DNA of 64,000 nt from Skeletonema tropicum (Eukaryota > Bacillariophyta > Thalassiosirophyceae > Thalassiosirales > Thalassiosiraceae): assembly GCA_037178625.1 (NCBI GenBank), contig CM074141.1, positions 2,356,001 through 2,420,000 of the forward strand, in the 5' to 3' direction. Position numbers and translations under genes: made by a program. Shown here piece by piece: positions 23,141 through 36,290 of this stretch (within the stretch, counting starts at the first letter, position 1; the number at the start of each line of letters is the position of its first letter). Below the pieces are notes generated by a model that saw only the letters and a program-made list of their open reading frames with translations, was not told where the DNA came from and made no database searches.

Positions 23141-24618
23141 ATGAAGATCTCTCCCATCGCCCTCACTCTTACTCTTGCTGCAGTAGTAGCACCCACTGCT
23201 CTCGCCTTCGGACCTGTACCTACAAGGATTCCACATTCTCGCTCCTCTGCACTATTCGTCAGCATCGGCGCTGATACCAATGTTGAGAGCACTGCGACTG
23301 CGACTGCGCAGCCTCTCCTCATGGTTGACGATTGTCAAGACTCGATTTCGAGACCCAAAGTCGTCAGGAAGCCAGCGAGCGCTGAGCAGATGGACGTCGA
23401 AGACGAGGCCTTCTTCGACAACCTCCCTCTTGGCGTCAAATTGACTGGCGCCGATAAGCTTCGCACCGCTGGCCTGAACGGCAAAGGTGTACGTGTGGCT
23501 GTCATTGATAGTGGAGTCGACGCTGACCATACCGGCTTTCATGGTCAAGTGAAGCAGCAAGTTTGGCATCGCTATGGAAACTCCTCTATCTGAGGATGAC
23601 CATGGTACTCATGTAGCAGGCACTATTCACATGATGGCACCTGAGGCAGAGATCTACGATTATCGTGTATTTGGTGCGGAAGGGAATGGAATAGATATCA
23701 GTATTGCAAGATCTATCAGACAGGCTGTGGAAGATGGATGCGATGTGATCAACATGTCTCTTGGAGGTCCATTTGCAAGCTGGGAAATCGGACGCGCTGT
23801 TAAATATGCTTACGAGAAACAATGTTCCTATGATCGTCGCAGCTGGAAACGAAGGAGACGACAATATTCTCACAAACGAACGGAGGTAAGAAGTTTGCAG
23901 CGCGACTGCGATTGGACTCATTCTCATTCACAGTTTCATATCATCTAAAAAAACGCTTCATCTTGCGTCCCTTATGCCCTTTTCTGCTCCCATGAACACA
24001 TGAATAGCTATCCTGCGATGAGGCCAGAGGTCATCAGCATCGCAGCAGTAGGCAAGTACAAGGGTCTTCCAACTGCATGGTTTCCAACAGCAATGCTCAA
24101 GTCGACTATGCGGGTATCGGGGTGGACGTCCACAGTTTCAAGCCCGGCGGAGGACTTCATCAAATGAGTGGTAAGTCTGACTATGTCTATGTCTAGAGAG
24201 ATCTTATGCTTATGCTTATGGTAGATAGTGTTTGCATTTGCATAAAGTTTGAATTCCCGGTGATATCTATCAGTATCAGTTCAAGCAATCCATTCTTGCT
24301 GCATTACCATTACTGTAAGCATTACCTCACAATATTAATATTATCAATGCTTCCTTCTCTTCTCAATACATAGGAACTTCAATGGCTGCTCTCCCCACGT
24401 GTGTGGATTGGTCGCGGCTCTAATGACCGAGGGTGGAAAGTACAGCGACGTTATCAAACATGATGCAAGCCTCCGTGAGGTGCTCAATGAGAAGTATGTG
24501 AGAGATATCGGTGTGAAAGGACCTGACAATGAGACTGGGCTTGGATTCCTTACTTTTCTTGATGAGTCTGAGGATGATTGGTTTTTGGGGCAGCGATAAA
24601 GCTGCACTTGCACCTTGA
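23141..24618 (+). pseudogene. Subtilase unit 2, several indels
   Basis: Open through the catalytic Asp. An extra A then breaks the frame at about 23580 (GGAAACTCC for GGAACTCC). Further extra or missing bases are near 23817 (GAGAAACAA), 24080 (lost T), 24388 (CT gained) and 24592 (G gained). All else as in the clean unit. Confidence 0.87.
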
Positions 24619-25483
24619 TTGAGATCGAGATCGAGATGTGTCCTCTCCTTCCTCTTGGTATATGTATATGAATGTGATGATTCCAAAAGCAAAAGGTCAA
24701 AGCTGAAAGTGAAAGTGTAGTAAGCAGTACAATGCTGTCAGATTAACTTGACCGTCAATCCGGATAAAATAGATAAGTTGCTATCTTCCGAATCCGAATC
24801 TGATCTTGAACTTGAATCCACATTGCCACATTTATTGCATTGCAAGTGAGATCACACTATGTTTCCAATCTTCCCTTGTACTTGTACTGCATACAATACA
24901 TACTTCTGCTTACGTGCTTTCTCTTCAACAGTGATCACATATTTGCTTGAGCTTGAGCGTACCAGTACCAATACCAATACCAATACCATCTGCCATCTGC
25001 TCTTTCAGTATGTATCACTTGCTTTCTCGTGGAGAAGCAAGCTGCTCGGTACAATAGTAGAATTCACATCGATCATTTTATCTTCTGGTAGAAGCAAGGT
25101 GCTCGATAGATCACATAGAAGTCATTCGCGTTGTACCTGCGTTATCTGTGGTAGAGAAGCAAGGTACCTTGTTGAAGTTGAAGCCAGATTGCCTTTGTAC
25201 TGACTCCTTCGTAAGTACCTATGTGGACAAAGATTCTGACACCTGACAGCTGAAAGCTGAAGCTTTCTGGCTACTTGCTGTACCAAGATCAATCAGCGAT
25301 GTACGACACAGCTGTAACTGTAAGTATGTGGTCTTGGCTCAAGATGTACGACACAGCTGATCTTGGATATCAAGATCTTGTTTAAAGAGCGCCGCAAAAG
25401 CAAAAGCAAGGAATGACCATCTCTCATAAAATTTATCAAACAAACAAAATATACTTTAAACTAACATAAACAAGAACAAGAAC

Positions 25484-26957
25484 ATGAAGATCTCTCCCAT
25501 CGCCCTCACTCTTACTCTTGCTGCAGTAGTAGCACCCACTGCTCTCGCCTTCGGACCTGTACCTACAAGGATTCCACATTCTCGCTCCTCTGCACTATTC
25601 GTCAGCATCGGCGCTGATACCAATGTTGAGAGCACTGCGACTGCGACTGCGCAGCCTCTCCTCATGGTTGACGATTGTCAAGACTCGATTTCGAGACCCA
25701 AAGTCGTCAGGAAGCCAGCGAGCGCTGAGCAGATGGACGTCGAAGACGAGGCCTTCTTCGACAACCTCCCTCTTGGCGTCAAATTGACTGGCGCGCGATA
25801 AGCTTCGCACCGCTGGCCTGAACGGCAAAGGTGTACGTGTGGCTGTCATTGATAGTGGAGTCGACGCTGACCATACCGGCTTTCATGGTCAAGTGAAGCA
25901 GCAAGTTTGGCATCGCTATGGAAACTCCTCTATCTGAGGATGACCATGGTACTCATGTAGCAGGCACTATTCACATGATGGCACCTGAGGCAGAGATCTA
26001 CGATTATCGTGTATTTGGTGCGGAAGGGAATGGAATAGATATCAGTATTGCAAGATCTATCAGACAGGCTGTGGAAGATGGATGCGATGTGATCAACATG
26101 TCTCTTGGAGGTCCATTTGCAAGCTGGGAAATCGGACGCGCTGTTAAATATGCTTACGAGAACAATGTTCCTATGATCGTCGCAGCTGGAAACGAAGGAG
26201 ACGACAATATTCTCACAAACGAACGGAGGTAAGAAGTTTGCAGCGCGACTGCGATTGGACTCATTCTCATTCACAGTTTCATATCATCTAACGCTTCATC
26301 TTGCGTCCCTTATGCCCTTTTTCTGCTCCCATGAACACATGAATAGCTATCCTGCGATGAGGCCAGAGGTCATCAGCATCGCAGCAGTAGGCAAGTACAA
26401 GGGTCTTCCAACTGCATGGTTTTTCCAACAGCAATGCTCAAGTCGACTATGCGGGTATCGGGTGGACGTCCCACAGTTTCAAGCCCCGACGGAGGACTTC
26501 ATCAAATGAGTGGTAAGTCTGACTATGTCTATGTCTAGAGAGATCTTATGCTTATGCTTATGGTAGATAGTGTTTGCATTTGCATAAAGTTTGAATTCCC
26601 GGTGATATCTATCAGTATCAGTTCAAGCAATCCATTCTTGCTGCATTACCATTACTGTAAGCATTACCTCACAATATTAATATTATCAATGCTTCCTTCT
26701 CTTCTCAATACATAGGAACTTCAATGGCTGCTCCCCACGTGTGTGGATTGGTCGCGGCTCTAATGACCGAGGGTGGAAAGTACAGCGACGTTATCAAACA
26801 TGATGCAAGCCTCCGTGAGGTGCTCAATGAGAAGTATGTGAGAGATATCGGTGTGAAAGGACCTGACAATGAGACTGGGCTTGGATTCCTTACTTTTCTT
26901 GATGAGTCTGAGGATGATTGGTTTTTGGGCAGCGATAAAGCTGCACTTGCACCTTGA
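25484..26957 (+). pseudogene. Subtilase unit 3, several indels
   Basis: Exon 1 is broken at about 25793 (GGCGCGCGATAAG for GGCGCCGATAAG) and again at 25922 by an extra A. Exon 2 has an extra T near 26423 and a G/C imbalance near 26460-26475. Exon 3 is clean. Confidence 0.87.
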
Positions 26958-27821
26958 TTGAGATCGAGATCGAGATGTGTCCTCTCCTTCCTCTTGGTAT
27001 ATGTATATGAATGTGATGATTCCAAAAGCAAAAGGTCAAAGCTGAAAGTGAAAGTGTAGTAAGCAGTACAATGCTGTCAGATTAACTTGACCGTCAATCC
27101 GGATAAAATAGATAAGTTGCTATCTTCCGAATCCGAATCTGATCTTGAACTTGAATCCACATTGCCACATTTATTGCATTGCAAGTGAGATCACACTATG
27201 TTTCCAATCTCTCCCTTGTACTTGTACTGCATACAATACATACTTCTGCTTACGTGCTTTCTCTTCAACAGTGATCACATATTTGCTTGAGCTTGAGCGT
27301 ACCAGTACCAATACCAATACCAATACCATCTGCCATCTGCTCTTTCAGTATGTATCACTTGCTTTCTCGTGGAGAAGCAAGCTGCTCGGTACAATAGTAG
27401 AATTCACATCGATCATTTTATCTTCTGGTAGAAGCAAGGTGCTCGATAGATCACATAGAAGTCATTCGCGTTGTACCTGCGTTATCTGTGGTAGAGAAGC
27501 AAGGTACCTTGTTGAAGTTGAAGCCAGATTGCCTTTGTACTGACTCCTTCGTAAGTACCTATGTGGACAAAGATTCTGACACCTGACAGCTGAAAGCTGA
27601 AGCTTTCTGGCTACTTGCTGTACCAAGATCAATCAGCGATGTACGACACAGCTGTAACTGTAAGTATGTGGTCTTGGCTCAAGATGTACGACACAGCTGA
27701 TCTTGGATATCAAGATCTTGTTTAAAGAGCGCCGCAAAAGCAAAAGGCAATGACCATCTCTCATAAAATTTATCAAACAAACAAAAAATATACTTAAACT
27801 AACATAAACAAGAACAAGAAC

Positions 27822-29291
27822 ATGAAGATCTCTCCCATCGCCCTCACTCTTACTCTTGCTGCAGTAGTAGCACCCACTGCTCTCGCCTTCGGACCTGTAC
27901 CTACAAGGATTCCACATTCTCGCTCCTCTGCACTATTCGTCAGCATCGGCGCTGATACCAATGTTGAGAGCACTGCGACTGCGACTGCGCAGCCTCTCCT
28001 CATGGTTGACGATTGTCAAGACTCGATTTCGAGACCCAAAGTCGTCAGGAAGCCAGCGAGCGCTGAGCAGATGGACGTCGAAGACGAGGCCTTCTTCGAC
28101 AACCTCCCTCTTGGCGTCAAATTGACTGGCGCCGATAAGCTTCGCACCGCTGGCCTGAACGGGCAAAGGTGTACGTGTGGCTGTCATTGATAGTGGAGTC
28201 GACGCTGACCATACCGGCTTTCATGGTCAAGTGAAGCAGCAAGTTTGGCATCGCTATGGAACTCCTCTATCTGAGGATGACCATGGTACTCATGTAGCAG
28301 GCACTATTCACATGATGGCACCTGAGGCAGAGATCTACGATTATCGTGTATTTGGTGCGGAAGGGAATGGAATAGATATCAGTATTGCAAGATCTATCAG
28401 ACAGGCTGTGGAAGATGGATGCGATGTGATCAACATGTCTCTTGGAGGTCCATTTGCAAGCTGGGAAATCGGACGCGCTGTTAAATATGCTTACGAGAAC
28501 AATGTTCCTATGATCGTCGCAGCTGGAAACGAAGGAGACGACAATATTCTCACAAACGAACGGAGGTAAGAAGTTTGCAGCGCGACTGCGATTGGACTCA
28601 TTCTCATTCACAGTTTCATATCATCTAACGCTTCATCTTGCGTCCCTTATGCCCTTTTCTGCTCCCATGAACACATGAATAGCTATCCTGCGATGAGGCC
28701 AGAGGTCATCAGCATCGCAGCAGTAGGCAAGTACAAGGGTCTTCCAACTGCATGGTTTTCCAACAGCAATGCTCAAGTCGACTATGCGGGTATCGGGGTG
28801 GACGTCCACAGTTTCAAGCCCGGCGGAGGACTTCATCAAATGAGTGGTAAGTCTGACTATGTCTATGTCTAGAGAGATCTTATGCTTATGCTTATGGTAG
28901 ATAGTGTTTGCATTTGCATAAAGTTTGAATTCCCGGTGATATCTATCAGTATCAGTTCAAGCAATCCATTCTTGCTGCATTACCATTACTGTAAGCATTA
29001 CCTCACAATATTAATATTATCAATGCTTCCTTCTCTTCTCAATACATAGGAACTTCAATGGCTGCTCCCCACGTGTGTGGATTGGTCGCGGCTCTAATGA
29101 CCGAGGGTGGAAAGTACAGCGACGTTATCAAACATGATGCAAGCCTCCGTGAGGTGCTCAATGAGAAGTATGTGAGAGATATCGGTGTGAAAGGACCTGA
29201 CAATGAGACTGGGCTTGGATTCCTTACTTTTCTTGATGAGTCTGAGGATGATTGGTTTTTGGGCAGCGATAAAGCTGCACTTGCACCTTGA
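27822..29291 (+). pseudogene. Subtilase unit 4, one frameshift
   Basis: A single extra G (AACGGGCAAAGG, about 28161) breaks exon 1 just before the catalytic Asp. Everything else, both introns included, matches the clean unit. One base in a G-run is the type of change expected from sequencing error. Confidence 0.88.
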
Positions 29292-30153
29292 TTGAGATCG
29301 AGATCGAGATGTGTCCTCTCCTTCCTCTTGGTATATGTATATGAATGTGATGATTCCAAAAGCAAAAGGTCAAAGCTGAAAGTGAAAGTGTAGTAAGCAG
29401 TACAATGCTGTCAGATTAACTTGACCGTCAATCCGGATAAAATAGATAAGTTGCTATCTTCCGAATCCGAATCTGATCTTGAACTTGAATCCACATTGCC
29501 ACATTTATTGCATTGCAAGTGAGATCACACTATGTTTCCAATCTCTCCCTTGTACTTGTACTGCATACAATACATACTTCTGCTTACGTGCTTTCTCTTC
29601 AACAGTGATCACATATTTGCTTGAGCTTGAGCGTACCAGTACCAATACCAATACCAATACCATCTGCCATCTGCTCTTTCAGTATGTATCACTTGCTTTC
29701 TCGTGGAGAAGCAAGCTGCTCGGTACAATAGTAGAATTCACATCGATCATTTTATCTTCTGGTAGAAGCAAGGTGCTCGATAGATCACATAGAAGTCATT
29801 CGCGTTGTACCTGCGTTATCTGTGGTAGAGAAGCAAGGTACCTTGTTGAAGTTGAAGCCAGATTGCCTTTGTACTGACTCCTTCGTAAGTACCTATGTGG
29901 ACAAAGATTCTGACACCTGACAGCTGAAAGCTGAAGCTTTCTGGCTACTTGCTGTACCAAGATCAATCAGCGATGTACGACACAGCTGTAACTGTAAGTA
30001 TGTGGTCTTGGCTCAAGATGTACGACACAGCTGATCTTGGATATCAAGATCTTGTTTAAAGAGCGCCGCAAAAGCAAAAGGCAATGACCATCTCTCATAA
30101 AATTTATCAAACAAACAAAATATACTTAAACTAACATAAACAAGAACAAGAAC

Positions 30154-31622
30154 ATGAAGATCTCTCCCATCGCCCTCACTCTTACTCTTGCTGCAGTAGT
30201 AGCACCCACTGCTCTCGCCTTCGGACCTGTACCTACAAGGATTCCACATTCTCGCTCCTCTGCACTATTCGTCAGCATCGGCGCTGATACCAATGTTGAG
30301 AGCACTGCGACTGCGACTGCGCAGCCTCTCCTCATGGTTGACGATTGTCAAGACTCGATTTCGAGACCCAAAGTCGTCAGGAAGCCAGCGAGCGCTGAGC
30401 AGATGGACGTCGAAGACGAGGCCTTCTTCGACAACCTCCCTCTTGGCGTCAAATTGACTGGCGCCGATAAGCTTCGCACCGCTGGCCTGAACGGCAAAGG
30501 TGTACGTGTGGCTGTCATTGATAGTGGAGTCGACGCTGACCATACCGGCTTTCATGGTCAAGTGAAGCAGCAAGTTTGGCATCGCTATGGAACTCCTCTA
30601 TCTGAGGATGACCATGGTACTCATGTAGCAGGCACTATTCACATGATGGCACCTGAGGCAGAGATCTACGATTATCGTGTATTTGGTGCGGAAGGGAATG
30701 GAATAGATATCAGTATTGCAAGATCTATCAGACAGGCTGTGGAAGATGGATGCGATGTGATCAACATGTCTCTTGGAGGTCCATTTGCAAGCTGGGAAAT
30801 CGGACGCGCTGTTAAATATGCTTACGAGAACAATGTTCCTATGATCGTCGCAGCTGGAAACGAAGGAGACGACAATATTCTCACAAACGAACGGAGGTAA
30901 GAAGTTTGCAGCGCGACTGCGATTGGACTCATTCTCATTCACAGTTTCATATCATCTAACGCTTCATCTTGCGTCCCTTATGCCCTTTTCTGCTCCCATG
31001 AACACATGAATAGCTATCCTGCGATGAGGCCAGAGGTCATCAGCATCGCAGCAGTAGGCAAGTACAAGGGTCTTCCAACTGCATGGTTTTCCAACAGCAA
31101 TGCTCAAGTCGACTATGCGGGTATCGGGGTGGACGTCCACAGTTTCAAGCCCGGCGGAGGACTTCATCAAATGAGTGGTAAGTCTGACTATGTCTATGTC
31201 TAGAGAGATCTTATGCTTATGCTTATGGTAGATAGTGTTTGCATTTGCATAAAGTTTGAATTCCCGGTGATATCTATCAGTATCAGTTCAAGCAATCCAT
31301 TCTTGCTGCATTACCATTACTGTAAGCATTACCTCACAATATTAATATTATCAATGCTTCCTTCTCTTCTCAATACATAGGAACTTCAATGGCTGCTCCC
31401 CACGTGTGTGGATTGGTCGCGGCTCTAATGACCGAGGGTGGAAAGTACAGCGACGTTATCAAACATGATGCAAGCCTCCGTGAGGTGCTCAATGAGAAGT
31501 ATGTGAGAGATATCGGTGTGAAAGGACCTGACAATGAGACTGGGCTTGGATTCCTTACTTTTCTTGATGAGTCTGAGGATGATTGGTTTTTGGGCAGCGA
31601 TAAAGCTGCACTTGCACCTTGA
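30154..31622 (+). CDS. Plastid-targeted subtilisin-like serine protease (S8), unit 5, reference copy
   Basis: Exons 30154-30896, 31014-31177 and 31381-31622, with GT-AG introns of 117 and 203 nt, encode 382 residues. Residues 1-22 are a signal peptide ending TALA, followed by FGP and an Arg/Ser-rich stretch (RIPHSRSSALF). That is the AF-type bipartite presequence which in diatoms sends proteins to the plastid. Residues 45-105 may be a short propeptide or linker. The S8 domain has catalytic Asp123 (VAVIDSGVD), His154 (DDHGTHVAG), oxyanion Asn236 (AAGNEGDD) and Ser305 (GTSMAAPHV, codon start split between exons 2 and 3). The C-terminus is acidic (DESEDDW). At about 260 residues the domain is compact. 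All catalytic residues are present, so an active endopeptidase is expected. The plastid location is inferred. Confidence 0.93.
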
Positions 31623-32484
31623 TTGAGATCGAGATCGAGATGTGTCCTCTCCTTCCTCTTGGTATATGTATATGAATGTGATGATTCCAAAAGCAAAAGG
31701 TCAAAGCTGAAAGTGAAAGTGTAGTAAGCAGTACAATGCTGTCAGATTAACTTGACCGTCAATCCGGATAAAATAGATAAGTTGCTATCTTCCGAATCCG
31801 AATCTGATCTTGAACTTGAATCCACATTGCCACATTTATTGCATTGCAAGTGAGATCACACTATGTTTCCAATCTCTCCCTTGTACTTGTACTGCATACA
31901 ATACATACTTCTGCTTACGTGCTTTCTCTTCAACAGTGATCACATATTTGCTTGAGCTTGAGCGTACCAGTACCAATACCAATACCAATACCATCTGCCA
32001 TCTGCTCTTTCAGTATGTATCACTTGCTTTCTCGTGGAGAAGCAAGCTGCTCGGTACAATAGTAGAATTCACATCGATCATTTTATCTTCTGGTAGAAGC
32101 AAGGTGCTCGATAGATCACATAGAAGTCATTCGCGTTGTACCTGCGTTATCTGTGGTAGAGAAGCAAGGTACCTTGTTGAAGTTGAAGCCAGATTGCCTT
32201 TGTACTGACTCCTTCGTAAGTACCTATGTGGACAAAGATTCTGACACCTGACAGCTGAAAGCTGAAGCTTTCTGGCTACTTGCTGTACCAAGATCAATCA
32301 GCGATGTACGACACAGCTGTAACTGTAAGTATGTGGTCTTGGCTCAAGATGTACGACACAGCTGATCTTGGATATCAAGATCTTGTTTAAAGAGCGCCGC
32401 AAAAGCAAAAGGCAATGACCATCTCTCATAAAATTTATCAAACAAACAAAATATACTTAAACTAACATAAACAAGAACAAGAAC
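31623..32484 (+). promoter_or_regulatory. Representative array spacer with upstream region of unit 6
   Basis: The 862-bp spacer repeats in every unit. It holds a variable (CCAATA)n tract near 31975, an 18-nt word GATGTACGACACAGCTGT-like that occurs twice (about 32302 and 32348; GATGTACGACACAGCTG shared), a hairpin GATCTTG-GATAT-CAAGATC at about 32364-32382, and an A-rich leader ending ACAAGAACAAGAAC before the ATG. ORFs on both strands overlap these repeats and look like chance. Termination of one gene and the promoter of the next must both lie here, but no TATA box or polyadenylation signal could be named. Confidence 0.55.
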
Positions 32485-33954
32485 ATGAAGATCTCTCCCA
32501 TCGCCCTCACTCTTACTCTTGCTGCAGTAGTAGCACCCACTGCTCTCGCCTTCGGACCTGTACCTACAAGGATTCCACATTCTCGCTCCTCTGCACTATT
32601 CGTCAGCATCGGCGCTGATACCAATGTTGAGAGCACTGCGACTGCGACTGCGCAGCCTCTCCTCATGGTTGACGATTGTCAAGACTCGATTTCGAGACCC
32701 AAAGTCGTCAGGAAGCCAGCGAGCGCTGAGCAGATGGACGTCGAAGACGAGGCCTTCTTCGACAACCTCCCTCTTGGCGTCAAATTGACTGGCGCCGATA
32801 AGCTTCGCACCGCTGGCCTGAACGGCAAAGGTGTACGTGTGGCTGTCATTGATAGTGGAGTCGACGCTGACCATACCGGCTTTCATGGTCAAGTGAAGCA
32901 GGCAAGTTTGGCATCGCTATGGAACTCCTCTATCTGAGGATGACCATGGTACTCATGTAGCAGGCACTATTCACATGATGGCACCTGAGGCAGAGATCTA
33001 CGATTATCGTGTATTTGGTGCGGAAGGGAATGGAATAGATATCAGTATTGCAAGATCTATCAGACAGGCTGTGGAAGATGGATGCGATGTGATCAACATG
33101 TCTCTTGGAGGTCCATTTGCAAGCTGGGAAATCGGACGCGCTGTTAAATATGCTTACGAGAACAATGTTCCTATGATCGTCGCAGCTGGAAACGAAGGAG
33201 ACGACAATATTCTCACAAACGAACGGAGGTAAGAAGTTTGCAGCGCGACTGCGATTGGACTCATTCTCATTCACAGTTTCATATCATCTAACGCTTCATC
33301 TTGCGTCCCTTATGCCCTTTTCTGCTCCCATGAACACATGAATAGCTATCCTGCGATGAGGCCAGAGGTCATCAGCATCGCAGCAGTAGGCAAGTACAAG
33401 GGTCTTCCAACTGCATGGTTTTCCAACAGCAATGCTCAAGTCGACTATGCGGGTATCGGGGTGGACGTCCACAGTTTCAAGCCCGGCGGAGGACTTCATC
33501 AAATGAGTGGTAAGTCTGACTATGTCTATGTCTAGAGAGATCTTATGCTTATGCTTATGGTAGATAGTGTTTGCATTTGCATAAAGTTTGAATTCCCGGT
33601 GATATCTATCAGTATCAGTTCAAGCAATCCATTCTTGCTGCATTACCATTACTGTAAGCATTACCTCACAATATTAATATTATCAATGCTTCCTTCTCTT
33701 CTCAATACATAGGAACTTCAATGGCTGCTCCCCACGTGTGTGGATTGGTCGCGGCTCTAATGACCGAGGGTGGAAAGTACAGCGACGTTATCAAACATGA
33801 TGCAAGCCTCCGTGAGGTGCTCAATGAGAAGTATGTGAGAGATATCGGTGTGAAAGGACCTGACAATGAGACTGGGCTTGGATTCCTTACTTTTCTTGAT
33901 GAGTCTGAGGATGATTGGTTTTTGGGCAGCGATAAAGCTGCACTTGCACCTTGA
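32485..33954 (+). pseudogene. Subtilase unit 6, one frameshift
   Basis: One extra G at about 32900 (GAAGCAGGCAAG for GAAGCAGCAAG) breaks exon 1 between the Asp and His motifs. The rest is identical to the reference copy. Confidence 0.88.
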
Positions 33955-34820
33955 TTGAGATCGAGATCGAGATGTGTCCTCTCCTTCCTCTTGGTATATG
34001 TATATGAATGTGATGATTCCAAAAGCAAAAGGTCAAAGCTGAAAGTGAAAGTGTAGTAAGCAGTACAATGCTGTCAGATTAACTTGACCGTCAATCCGGA
34101 TAAAATAGATAAGTTGCTATCTTCCGAATCCGAATCTGATCTTGAACTTGAATCCACATTGCCACATTTATTGCATTGCAAGTGAGATCACACTATGTTT
34201 CCAATCTCTCCCTTGTACTTGTACTGCATACAATACATACTTCTGCTTACGTGCTTTCTCTTCAACAGTGATCACATATTTGCTTGAGCTTGAGCGTACC
34301 AGTACCAATACCAATACCAATACCATCTGCCATCTGCTCTTTCAGTATGTATCACTTGCTTTCTCGTGGAGAAGCAAGCTGCTCGGTACAATAGTAGAAT
34401 TCACATCGATCATTTTATCTTCTGGTAGAAGCAAGGTGCTCGATAGATCACATAGAAGTCATTCGCGTTGTACCTGCGTTATCTGTGGTAGAGAAGCAAG
34501 GTACCTTGTTGAAGTTGAAGCCAGATTGCCTTTGTACTGACTCCTTCGTAAGTACCTATGTGGACAAAGATTCTGACACCTGACAGCTGAAAGCTGAAGC
34601 TTTCTGGCTACTTGCTGTACCAAGATCAATCAGCGATGTACGACATACACAGCTGTAACTGTAAGTATGTGGTCTTGGCTCAAGATGTACGACACAGCTG
34701 ATCTTGGATATCAAGATCTTGTTTAAAGAGCGCCGCAAAAGCAAAAGGCAATGACCATCTCTCATAAAATTTATCAAACAAACAAAATATACTTAAACTA
34801 ACATAAACAAGAACAAGAAC

Positions 34821-36290
34821 ATGAAGATCTCTCCCATCGCCCTCACTCTTACTCTTGCTGCAGTAGTAGCACCCACTGCTCTCGCCTTCGGACCTGTACC
34901 TACAAGGATTCCACATTCTCGCTCCTCTGCACTATTCGTCAGCATCGGCGCTGATACCAATGTTGAGAGCACTGCGACTGCGACTGCGCAGCCTCTCCTC
35001 ATGGTTGACGATTGTCAAGACTCGATTTCGAGACCCAAAGTCGTCAGGAAGCCAGCGAGCGCTGAGCAGATGGACGTCGAAGACGAGGCCTTCTTCGACA
35101 ACCTCCCTCTTGGCGTCAAATTGACTGGCGCCGATAAGCTTCGCACCGCTGGCCTGAACGGCAAAGGTGTACGTGTGGCTGTCATTGATAGTGGAGTCGA
35201 CGCTGACCATACCGGCTTTCATGGTCAAGTGAAGCAGCAAGTTTGGCATCGCTATGGAACTCCTCTATCTGAGGATGACCATGGTACTCATGTAGCAGGC
35301 ACTATTCACATGATGGCACCTGAGGCAGAGATCTACGATTATCGTGTATTTGGTGCGGAAGGGAATGGAATAGATATCAGTATTGCAAGATCTATCAGAC
35401 AGGCTGTGGAAGATGGATGCGATGTGATCAACATGTCTCTTGGAGGTCCATTTGCAAGCTGGGAAATCGGACGCGCTGTTAAATATGCTTACGAGAACAA
35501 TGTTCCTATGATCGTCGCAGCTGGAAACGAAGGAGACGACAATATTCTCACAAACGAACGGAGGTAAGAAGTTTGCAGCGCGACTGCGATTGGACTCATT
35601 CTCATTCACAGTTTCATATCATCTAACGCTTCATCTTGCGTCCCTTATGCCCTTTTCTGCTCCCATGAACACATGAATAGCTATCCTGCGATGAGGCCAG
35701 AGGTCATCAGCATCGCAGCAGTAGGCAAGTACAAGGGTCTTCCAACTGCATGGTTTTCCAACAGCAATGCTCAAGTCGACTATGCGGGTATCGGGGTGGA
35801 CGTCCACAGTTTCAAGCCCGGCGGAGGACTTCATCAAATGAGTGGTAAGTCTGACTATGTCTATGTCTAGAGAGATCTTATGCTTATGCTTATGGTAGAT
35901 AGTGTTTGCATTTGCATAAAGTTTGAATTCCCGGTGATATCTATCAGTATCAGTTCAAGCAATCCATTCTTGCTGCATTACCATTACTGTAAGCATTACC
36001 TCACAATATTAATATTATCAATGCTTCCTTCTCTTCTCAATACATAGGAACTTCAATGGCTGCTCCCCACGTGTGTGGATTGGTCGCAGGCTCTAATGAC
36101 CGAGGGTGGAAAGTACAGCGACGTTATCAAACATGATGCAAGCCTCCGTGAGGTGCTCAATGAGAAGTATGTGAGAGATATCGGTGTGAAAGGACCTGAC
36201 AATGAGACTGGGCTTGGATTCCTTACTTTTCTTGATGAGTCTGAGGATGATTGGTTTTTGGGCAGCGATAAAGCTGCACTTGCACCTTGA
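34821..36290 (+). pseudogene. Subtilase unit 7, one frameshift in exon 3
   Basis: Exons 1 and 2 are intact. In exon 3 an extra A at 36088 (GTCGCAGGCTC) breaks the frame just after GTSMAAPHV. Other units read GTCGCGGCTC and unit 10 reads GTCGCAGCTC, so this may be a consensus error merging the two silent variants. The upstream spacer carries a 4-bp step (GACATACACAG for GACACAG) shared with unit 8. Confidence 0.88.

Noticed and set aside
30265..32580. Long ORFs on the minus strand and in spacers of each array unit (about 70-132 residues)
   Set aside because: They overlap the protease exons or the CCAATA/GATC repeats, have biased composition and no family match. Their repetition only follows the array.
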